The notes below the pieces were generated by a model, which saw nothing but the letters and a program-made list of their open reading frames with translations, was not told where the DNA came from and did not search any database. Below, one piece after another: positions 16,977 to 24,062 of a DNA stretch of 38,962 nt; the first letter of the stretch is position 1; each line of letters begins with the position of its first letter. The translations under genes and the position numbers were made by a program. Source of the DNA: Candidatus Wolfebacteria bacterium (GTDB lineage: Bacteria > Patescibacteriota > Minisyncoccia > Phycocordibacterales > NVSU01); the NCBI GenBank assembly GCA_002401345.1, contig NVSU01000011.1, positions 54 to 39,015 on the forward strand, written 5' to 3'.

Positions 16977-17888
16977 ATGTTTGTAATTAATAATAAAAAA
17001 ACATTTGTACTTATATCGATTTCATTAATGATAATTTCTATCATTGCACTTTCTGTGTTTGGGTTGAAATTGGGAATTGATTTTAAGGGAGGAGCACTTT
17101 CAGAAGTATCATACCCAGGAGGACGTCCGGCTGTTGAGTTGATTCAAGAGCAGGTTGCAACGCTTGATATTGGCGAAGTATTAGTTCAGCCAACAGAAGA
17201 CGACTCATTTTTGATAAAGACAAAAGACCTGACTGAAGAAGAGCGACTCGCACTTTTTGCTTCGTTGACTCTTGATAATGAATATCCTCTCGAAGAAAAG
17301 AGCTTTACATCTATTGGTCCATCTGTGGGGAGGGAATTAACAAAGAAGGCGATTCTTGCGCTTATTATTGTATCGTTTGCTATAATCCTCTTCATTGCAT
17401 ACATATTTAGAAAAGTTTCTAAGCCAGTATCGTCATGGAAATATGGATTGATAGCGATCTTCGCCCTTGCACATGATGTATTACTGACCGCAGGGTTTTT
17501 CTCTATACTCTCACACTTTACTGGGGCAGAGGCAGGAACGCTCTTTGTTGTTGCGCTCTTAACGGTACTTGGACTTTCAGTGAATGATACTATTGTGGTC
17601 TTTGACCGTGTACGAGAAAATCTTACAGAAAAAATCTCTAAAGTGTTCGCAGAAACAGTAGGACATAGCTTGAAACAAACCATTACACGATCAATAAATA
17701 CATCACTATCAACTATCATAGTATTACTTGCGCTGTTCTTTGTCGGACCAGAAACAACAAAAGTATTTGCACTCACACTTGCAGTTGGAATGTTCTTTGG
17801 AACATATTCATCTATATTCTTGGCATCTCCACTTCTCGTATTAACTGAACAATATCAAAAAGCTAAAGAGCCAGAAGACGAAGAATAA
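16977..17888 (+). CDS. secF: protein translocase subunit SecF
   Basis: LGIDFKGGALSEVSY, LGLSVNDTIVVFDRVRENL, SINTSLSTIIVLLALFF. Confidence 0.94.
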   Translation: MFVINNKKTFVLISISLMIISIIALSVFGLKLGIDFKGGALSEVSYPGGRPAVELIQEQVATLDIGEVLVQPTEDDSFLIKTKDLTEEERLALFASLTLDNEYPLEEKSFTSIGPSVGRELTKKAILALIIVSFAIILFIAYIFRKVSKPVSSWKYGLIAIFALAHDVLLTAGFFSILSHFTGAEAGTLFVVALLTVLGLSVNDTIVVFDRVRENLTEKISKVFAETVGHSLKQTITRSINTSLSTIIVLLALFFVGPETTKVFALTLAVGMFFGTYSSIFLASPLLVLTEQYQKAKEPEDEE

Positions 17889-17909
17889 ATTTGTATACAT
17901 AGGAAATTA

Positions 17910-17940
17910 AAAAAAGCCGCACGTATGTGCGGCTTTAAAT
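17910..17940. terminator. terminator hairpin
   Basis: AAAAAAGCCGCACGTATGTGCGGCTTTAAAT. Confidence 0.8.
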
Positions 17941-18216
17941 TTGTTGTGTACGTTCTTCTACATTTCTCCTTCTTTCTCGCCTTAGTTTTCTCATTTTATC
18001 TAACCAATTTTTTTGTTGAGTAATTGTTCTTTTTATTGCGAGAAGTGTCGCAATAATTAGTATTGTTTTTAATAACCAAAGAGGCGATGAGTTATTTACG
18101 AAAAAGTTACCTAACAGGGCACTTAGCATTAATCCTCCGATAATAAAGAATGGAAGATTAAAAATAAAATTGAAAGCAAACTTTCTGATTTTGGCAAACA
18201 ATCTCTTTATTTTCAT
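17935..18216 (-). CDS. small membrane protein
   Basis: 93-aa ORF with two hydrophobic segments; convergent with secF. Confidence 0.55.
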   Translation of the reverse strand: MKIKRLFAKIRKFAFNFIFNLPFFIIGGLMLSALLGNFFVNNSSPLWLLKTILIIATLLAIKRTITQQKNWLDKMRKLRRERRRNVEERTQQI

Positions 18217-18367
18217 TGTTCAAAGTGTTCTGGTTCATGTGTATTGTGACAAAAAATAGGGCTTTTGTAAATAATATAAAAAACCGCACCAAGGTGCGGT
18301 TTGTGTAAATAATTTAGAAATATTACCTGCCTCCACATTTCACATTGTCTACATATTCAGCATTTTT

Positions 18368-18691
18368 TTACCGTTTATATTTGATTTCCTCTTCTTGTAT
18401 TCGTTTTTCATACTTTAGGCGCATCAACATCTCTTTTTTAGTTCTCCTAGAGTTTATCAACCTTCTGATTCCTTTAGTGAGAGCTCCAAGGGCTAATAAA
18501 ATAGTTCCAAATATGATTAATAATACTGGCCCCCAATGTACCTCTCCTTTTTCAGGAAATCCATGGAGAAATTTAAAAATATAAATCCCCAAAACCAAAA
18601 ATACACTAATGCATATAATAGTAGACACCATTTGCCGTTTATATTGTTTTTGTAAGGTCTTGGAGTCATGTCCGAGTATTCTAGCTTCCAT
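18368..18691 (-). CDS. small membrane protein
   Basis: 107-aa ORF with two TM helices; hairpin ACCGCACCAAGGTGCGGT at 18283-18300 downstream. Confidence 0.55.
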   Translation of the reverse strand: MEARILGHDSKTLQKQYKRQMVSTIICISVFLVLGIYIFKFLHGFPEKGEVHWGPVLLIIFGTILLALGALTKGIRRLINSRRTKKEMLMRLKYEKRIQEEEIKYKR

Positions 18692-18850
18692 ATTATTTGA
18701 TTGTTAAATTGTTTCAAATTCTGAACCAAGAATAACAACGCACACATGTATTGTCAAATCAATCTTAAAAAAGTGTTTTGTGATATAATTCGCATATTAT
18801 CATTTAAGTAAATACTAGTTGCTAAAAGCTGGCTGCTAGGAGCTAAAAAT

Positions 18851-19408
18851 ATGACTATACTTATTATTATCCTTGCTGTTATTGTGTTTTGGTTTGTGCT
18901 GGCATATAACGGTTTTATTCGACTACGAACTCGTTCAAATGAAGCATGGGCTGATATTGACGTTCAACTCAAGCGTAGATATGATCTTATCCCTAATCTT
19001 ATAACTACAGTGCAAGGATATGCAGCTCATGAAAAGGAAGTGTTCACTCGTGTGACAGAGGCTCGTTCTCAGGCTATGCAAGCTGAGGCAACAGGAGACC
19101 CTGCGGCTACAGGGAGAGCAGAGAATATGCTCTCAGGTGCATTAAAATCATTGTTTGCAGTTTCAGAGGCATATCCAGACTTGAAAGCAAATCAAAATTT
19201 CTTGGAACTTCAACAAGAACTCTCAGATACAGAAAATAAGATTCAAGCAGCTAGGCGTTTTTATAACGGAAATGTCCGTGACCTTAATATCAAAGTTCAA
19301 AGTTTTCCAAGCAATCTAATTGCAAACTGGTTTAAGTTTACAAAAAAGGAATTCTTCGAACTCGAAGAAGATTCTGCCGCAAAAGACCCCGTGAAAGTAA
19401 ATTTCTAG
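18851..19408 (+). CDS. lemA: LemA family protein
   Basis: RTRSNEAWADIDVQLKRRYDLIPNLITTVQGYAAHEKEVFTRVTEARS, ENKIQAARRFYNGNVRDLNIKVQSFPSNLIA. Confidence 0.95.
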   Translation: MTILIIILAVIVFWFVLAYNGFIRLRTRSNEAWADIDVQLKRRYDLIPNLITTVQGYAAHEKEVFTRVTEARSQAMQAEATGDPAATGRAENMLSGALKSLFAVSEAYPDLKANQNFLELQQELSDTENKIQAARRFYNGNVRDLNIKVQSFPSNLIANWFKFTKKEFFELEEDSAAKDPVKVNF

Positions 19409-19414
19409 TTTTCA

Positions 19415-20311
19415 ATGGCAACATTATATTCACACCAAGATAAAAACATGCGAAAAACATGGGTTCTAATGACCCTGTTTTTTGTCGTAATTATTGGAAT
19501 CGGATGGGGCTTTAGTCTTATATATAATGCTCCGGAAATTATAGTGATTGCTATATCATTCAGTGTCATTATGAATGTGGTTGCGTATTGGTATTCAGAT
19601 AAGATCGTACTAAAAATGTCTGGTGCTCGACCAGTTACAAGAGAGGAGAATCGAGAACTCTACACTATGGTTGAGAATCTTGCTATTACTGCAGGACTTC
19701 CACTTCCTAAAATTTATATAATACATGATCAATCACCTAATGCATTTGCAACTGGAAGAAATAAAGAACATGCAGTAGTTGCAGTCACGACTGGACTTCT
19801 TTCAATGCTTGATAAAAATGAACTCGAAGGTGTAATTGCTCATGAACTCTCACATATAGGAAATAGAGATATACTTATTTCTACTATAGTAGTTGTCCTC
19901 GTAGGATTTATTACACTTCTTTCAGATTTCTTCTTGAGAATGACACTTTTTGGTGGTGGAAGGGGGGACAATAGGGGTGATGGTAGAATTCAGTTTATAA
20001 TGATTGTTGCAGGGTTAGCTCTGGCAATATTAGCTCCAATTGTGGCGACACTTATCCAGCTTGCGATATCACGTAAGAGAGAATTTCTAGCTGATGCCAG
20101 CGGTGCACTTCTTACTCGATATCCTGAAGGATTAGCGAGTGCATTAGAGAAAATAGCAGCTCATGGTGGGAGAATGAAGAAAGCAAATCACGCAACTGCA
20201 CATTTATTTATAAGTAATCCATTTGGAGCGAGGGCTAAAAAAGGATTTAATAGGTTGTTTCTTACGCATCCTCCCGCTGAAGAACGTATAAAGGCTTTAA
20301 GAAATTTATAG
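19415..20311 (+). CDS. htpX: HtpX family M48 zinc metalloprotease
   Basis: HELSHIGNRDI, REFLADASGALLTRYPEGLASALEKIA, FLTHPPAEERIKALRNL. Confidence 0.93.
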   Translation: MATLYSHQDKNMRKTWVLMTLFFVVIIGIGWGFSLIYNAPEIIVIAISFSVIMNVVAYWYSDKIVLKMSGARPVTREENRELYTMVENLAITAGLPLPKIYIIHDQSPNAFATGRNKEHAVVAVTTGLLSMLDKNELEGVIAHELSHIGNRDILISTIVVVLVGFITLLSDFFLRMTLFGGGRGDNRGDGRIQFIMIVAGLALAILAPIVATLIQLAISRKREFLADASGALLTRYPEGLASALEKIAAHGGRMKKANHATAHLFISNPFGARAKKGFNRLFLTHPPAEERIKALRNL

Positions 20312-20322
20312 ACTTTTTACCT

Positions 20323-20340
20323 GGCCCCGTAGCTCGACTG
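20323..20340 (+). pseudogene. possible tRNA 5'-end fragment
   Basis: GGCCCCGTAGCTCGACTG resembles a tRNA acceptor/D-arm start, then runs into a dispersed repeat at 20341. Confidence 0.3.
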
Positions 20341-20371
20341 ATCCGCCTCGTCTTCGTCTTGGCGAGACGGG
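20341..20371. repeat. dispersed GTCTCGCC...AGGCGG repeat (reverse orientation)
   Basis: ATCCGCCTCGTCTTCGTCTTGGCGAGACGGG; related sequence in msrB 21124-21147. Confidence 0.6.
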
Positions 20372-20389
20372 AAGGAGATGGTATTTGGG

Positions 20390-20448
20390 TGACTCATCCA
20401 CCAGCAGAAGAGAGGATTAAGGCTTTACGTGGAAATGTAGTAGAGTAG
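20390..20448 (+). pseudogene. duplicated htpX C-terminal fragment
   Basis: Translates VTHPPAEERIKALRGNVVE*, matching the HtpX tail LTHPPAEERIKALRNL*. Confidence 0.7.
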
Positions 20449-20454
20449 AAGTCT

Positions 20455-20481
20455 GGAGGAGTGGCTGAGTGGTTTAAGGCG
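20455..20481 (+). pseudogene. tRNA-Ser 5' fragment
   Basis: GGAGGAGTGGCTGAGTGGTTTAAGGCG, identical to positions 1-27 of the intact tRNA at 20620. Confidence 0.85.
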
Positions 20482-20619
20482 TGAGATTGTTCCCGATTTA
20501 CCCAAGCTCCCTGTTTGTCCAAGGGCGTAGCGATTGGCAACAAACAGCAGTGCAGGGAGATCTTCAGGTCGAGTCGTGAGCAGAGTGATTGGATGCAAAT
20601 CGCAATACCTGCATATAGC

Positions 20620-20704
20620 GGAGGAGTGGCTGAGTGGTTTAAGGCGCTCGCTTGGAAAGCGAGTTAGGAGTAATCCTACGCAGGTTCAAATCCTGTCTCC
20701 TCCG
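20620..20704 (+). tRNA. tRNA-Ser (anticodon GGA)
   Basis: GGAGGAG acceptor, CTCGC-TTGGAAA-GCGAG anticodon arm, long variable arm TAGGAGTAATCCTA, T-arm CAGGTTCAAATCCTG, CTCCTCC-G. Confidence 0.95.
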
Positions 20705-20716
20705 CTATGTACAGGA

Positions 20717-20741
20717 GAAAGCGAGTTAGGAGTAATCCTAC
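20717..20741 (+). pseudogene. tRNA-Ser anticodon/variable-arm fragment
   Basis: GAAAGCGAGTTAGGAGTAATCCTAC repeats the internal part of the tRNA. Confidence 0.85.
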
Positions 20742-20797
20742 ACAAACACACATTTTAAAGAATCGAGGCGACTATAAAAAAATGGTAAAATAGAAGT

Positions 20798-21229
20798 ATG
20801 GACAACACTGAAAAAACAGAAGAAGAATGGAAAAAGGAACTCACACCGGAGCAGTATCGTGTATTGCGTGAGAAGGGAACGGAGCAGCCATTTACTGGAA
20901 AATTTGATAACTATTTTGAAAAGGGAAAGTATACATGCGCTGCATGTGATTCACCGATTTTTTCTTCGAATGATAAATATGATGCAAAATGTGGATGGCC
21001 CTCATTTGATCAAGCTATTCCAGGATCTGTAGAATTTCATGATGATACGAGTATCGGTATGCACCGAGTGGAGGTCACCTGTGCACACTGTGGAGGTCAT
21101 CTAGGTCATGTCTTCCCAGACCTGTCTCGCCGACAAGACAAGGCGGGTGGACCACAAGATACTACAGGTCAGCGATTTTGCATCAATTCAATCTCACTTG
21201 GATTCGAAAAAGAAAAAGAGCAAAAATAG
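20798..21229 (+). CDS. msrB: peptide-methionine (R)-S-oxide reductase MsrB
   Basis: RVLREKGTEQPFTGKFDN, YTCAACDSPIFSS, CGWPSFDQAI, VTCAHCGGHLGHVFPD, GQRFCINSISL. Confidence 0.94.
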   Translation: MDNTEKTEEEWKKELTPEQYRVLREKGTEQPFTGKFDNYFEKGKYTCAACDSPIFSSNDKYDAKCGWPSFDQAIPGSVEFHDDTSIGMHRVEVTCAHCGGHLGHVFPDLSRRQDKAGGPQDTTGQRFCINSISLGFEKEKEQK

Positions 21230-21249
21230 CTTAAAGAACTCATTCTTAA

Positions 21250-21274
21250 AGACCTGCATTACATGCAGGTCTTT
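21250..21274 (+). terminator. terminator after msrB
   Basis: AGACCTGCATTACATGCAGGTCTTT. Confidence 0.8.
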
Positions 21275-21309
21275 ATTGATAAAAATAGGAGAAAAGGTAA
21301 AATAAAGAC

Positions 21310-22041
21310 ATGTTAAAATATATTGCGTTCATTATTTTTATAGTATTGTCGTTAGTGTTTTTCTTGATAGAACCTCTAAGTTCTATCGACCTCAATTTAT
21401 CTAGTACGTTTCTCACCATCGCCACATTCTTATTTGCTATCTTTGCGGGCTTTTTTATTTCTCGTCAGGGGACACGGTATAGCACTATCAGGGACCAAAT
21501 TACCACATTTGATGGATCGATGTCAGCTATATTTCGCTTCTTTGGACATTTGGGTACTGAACCCCAAGAAGAGGCGAGGGGAATTATCAAATATCATTAT
21601 GAAACTATTTTAAAAGAGAAAGCGTGGGATTATCATTTTGTACACAAGTCTACAACTATCTCGTCGATGCATGATCTCCTTGAACGTGTAGTTGGAGACC
21701 ACACACTGCCGAGTCTCCGTAACTTTGCGCTACAGAGAATTCTTTTTAATTTGAGAATACTACAGGTGACACGGAAAAGTATGATTGCGCTTCATACTGA
21801 GAGAATTCCACGTTTTCAGTGGATGTTGATCATCTTCCTCGCAGCTATTTTATTGGTGGCGGTATCGCTTATCCCTTCTTTTCATAATGTACTCGGGGCA
21901 ATTTTAAAAGGTGCGTTTGGCAGCGCAGTGATTTTTGTGCTTATTCTGCTAAGTGAGTTTGATAAACTTAAATTCTTTGAAGGAACAATAGGAGAGCGAT
22001 CAGCTCAAGATATTTTAGATATTTTCAGCGGTAAAAAATAA
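21310..22041 (+). CDS. membrane protein, DUF4239-like topology
   Basis: 243 aa with TM helices at both ends. Confidence 0.55.
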   Translation: MLKYIAFIIFIVLSLVFFLIEPLSSIDLNLSSTFLTIATFLFAIFAGFFISRQGTRYSTIRDQITTFDGSMSAIFRFFGHLGTEPQEEARGIIKYHYETILKEKAWDYHFVHKSTTISSMHDLLERVVGDHTLPSLRNFALQRILFNLRILQVTRKSMIALHTERIPRFQWMLIIFLAAILLVAVSLIPSFHNVLGAILKGAFGSAVIFVLILLSEFDKLKFFEGTIGERSAQDILDIFSGKK

Positions 22042-22124
22042 AACAATACTAAAAGGTAGACTTTGACAAATGGTGGTTTTTAATGTACACTGAAATCAGA
22101 AAATAGTTGATAATTAAATACAGA

Positions 22125-22736
22125 ATGAGTATGAAAGATCAGAGAACAACACCCGAAAAGATTCTACTTGTGACTGAAAAGATTGAAATGATTATTTATC
22201 CGAAAGAAGATGACCTGCTGTATAATGGCAAATCAATTCTGAAACTTTTTAAGGAAGCGTCACTGTGTTTACCTGAAGAGATTCAAAAATTAGCAATACA
22301 AGCATTTCCTCGGTATGTAGCATCACCCATTATTCTTGACGTCTTTGAAGACTTTGTTGATCCTGCTGTTCGAGATGCTCAACGGTATGATTTTGAGAAG
22401 ACATTACAAAAGGAGGGACTTATGGATGCATATGAGTTTTATAGAAGCAATAAACTGAGAAGAACACACATAAGCAATGTGCTTGTCATGTTTCCTCTCA
22501 TACATAAGACTATTGGAATAAATGATTTACTTCCAATAAGGCTCATTAGTAGAATTCATTCTCTCATATCAAGTAATCCAACTGTTGATAGAGAAAAAAA
22601 GGTATATAGGTTTGATAACTACGAAATGAAACTTTCTTTAAGGGAAAAACTTAAGGTTATCGAGTTTACTTCACAGTTAGCGTATACAGTATGTGTGCAT
22701 GTGATCGAGTACCATCAAAAACAGAATAAAAGTTAA
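22125..22736 (+). CDS. hypothetical protein
   Basis: MSMKDQRTTPEKILLVTEKIEM...; internal ATG used rather than the upstream TTG at 22107. Confidence 0.6.
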   Translation: MSMKDQRTTPEKILLVTEKIEMIIYPKEDDLLYNGKSILKLFKEASLCLPEEIQKLAIQAFPRYVASPIILDVFEDFVDPAVRDAQRYDFEKTLQKEGLMDAYEFYRSNKLRRTHISNVLVMFPLIHKTIGINDLLPIRLISRIHSLISSNPTVDREKKVYRFDNYEMKLSLREKLKVIEFTSQLAYTVCVHVIEYHQKQNKS

Positions 22737-22744
22737 TTATTATA

Positions 22745-22769
22745 AAGCCTGCATTTATGCAGGCTTTTA
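22745..22769 (+). terminator. terminator
   Basis: AAGCCTGCATTTATGCAGGCTTTTA. Confidence 0.8.
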
Positions 22770-22804
22770 TTGATAAAAATAAGAGAAAAGGATACTATAT
22801 ATAT

Positions 22805-23491
22805 ATGATTTCCGATATATTTAATAATACTTCAGGTGGCGAAAAGGAGGGGGCAGTTGAAAAATTGATTTCTCAGAGTACTCCAACAATAGACTTTTTC
22901 CTTATGGTGGCACTTTCGGTGTTCATGGCAGCATTCGGACTCTTGATAGATAGTTCTGCAATAGTGATTGGAGCTATGCTTATTGCGCCTGTGTTATATC
23001 CACTTCTTTCCTCATCAATGGGTATTGTGATGTTTAATAAAAAATTGATTCGATTATCTCTTACCACACTCTTAAAATCTATCGCGGTGGGAATTGGCGC
23101 AGCATTTATTGTGGGGATTTTCTTTGGCTCAAAAGAGGCACTGTTAGCAAATGAAATTATGTCTCGAACCAGTCCATCACTTATTGATGCGGCAATAGCT
23201 GTCGTTGCGGGATTCGCTGCATCTTTTGCACTCGTGAAACCTAAATTGAGCGAGACATTACCAGGAATAGCGATATCGGTATCACTTGTTCCACCGCTTG
23301 CGGTAACAGGACTTGGACTCGCATTTTTCGATGGTGCAATCATACGAGGATCACTTCTTTTATTTTTTGTAAATGTAATAGGAATTATGTTTGCAAGTGT
23401 GTTTGTATTCTCTGCAATGAATTTTTATATAAAAAGAGGGGCCGCAACTCAAGCTATCAAAAAAGAAGAAAAAGAAGAACACATGATTTAA
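22805..23491 (+). CDS. DUF389-like membrane protein
   Basis: LLIDSSAIVIGAMLIAPVLYPLLSSSMGI, LPGIAISVSLVPPLAVTGLGL; ORF start at 22757 lies in the terminator so 22805 is preferred. Confidence 0.82.
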   Translation: MISDIFNNTSGGEKEGAVEKLISQSTPTIDFFLMVALSVFMAAFGLLIDSSAIVIGAMLIAPVLYPLLSSSMGIVMFNKKLIRLSLTTLLKSIAVGIGAAFIVGIFFGSKEALLANEIMSRTSPSLIDAAIAVVAGFAASFALVKPKLSETLPGIAISVSLVPPLAVTGLGLAFFDGAIIRGSLLLFFVNVIGIMFASVFVFSAMNFYIKRGAATQAIKKEEKEEHMI

Positions 23492-23533
23492 AAAGAAAAG
23501 AAAAAGCCAACACTATGTGTTGGCTTTTTTTGT

Positions 23534-23890
23534 TTAAGCTACTCTTGCGTATACCCTAATTCTTTTAGATTTTCTTGAACAGTTTACAAACTTTTGTTTG
23601 TTACCCTTGCCCACAACATAGCGTGGGTGAGTAGGAGTTTGTGACATGTGCCGCAAGCGTCTTAAATATGCTCTTGACCTTTCTTTTTTGCATCGCATTA
23701 GTTGATAGTAGCGAGTGTTAAATAATCGTAAATCATTTGCAGAAACAATAGATTCTAAAATTTCTAAATTATCATTCTCTATTCGCGCTTCGTAAATTAA
23801 TACATCTGCATTTTGTTGTTTTCTGTTATTTTTGTAAAACGTATACAACTTTGATAAGCATCGCGTAGTAGCTTCTGTGTCTGTGTGCAT
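23534..23890 (-). CDS. hypothetical protein
   Basis: 118-aa basic ORF, terminator-like hairpin 23505-23532 downstream. Confidence 0.5.
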   Translation of the reverse strand: MHTDTEATTRCLSKLYTFYKNNRKQQNADVLIYEARIENDNLEILESIVSANDLRLFNTRYYQLMRCKKERSRAYLRRLRHMSQTPTHPRYVVGKGNKQKFVNCSRKSKRIRVYARVA

Positions 23891-23953
23891 GTATAAAATA
23901 TTTTATTAGAACATCTCTAATCATCATTATACATAGAAAACTGTATTGGTCAA

Positions 23954-24027
23954 TCCCGTAGTAGAAAACAGTACATTCTGGGAATAAAATACATATGTAA
24001 ACTGTGATTCTGTTTTTCACTACGGGA
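23954..24027. mobile_element. 74-bp second-family element F, direct repeat TCAA
   Basis: TCCCGTAGTAGAAAACAG...CTGTTTTTCACTACGGGA; TCAA at 23950-23953 and 24028-24031. Confidence 0.8.
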
Positions 24028-24062
24028 TCAATGTGCGATAAACTTATAGTATAATATAACTC

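Noticed and set aside
20482-20619. Segment after the tRNA-Ser 5' fragment considered as a tRNA intron
   Set aside because: It is followed by a complete second tRNA copy starting at nt 1, not the missing 3' half, so duplication or insertion fits better than an intron.
20534-20758. 74-aa ORF across the tRNA-Ser region
   Set aside because: It translates the tRNA gene and fragments.
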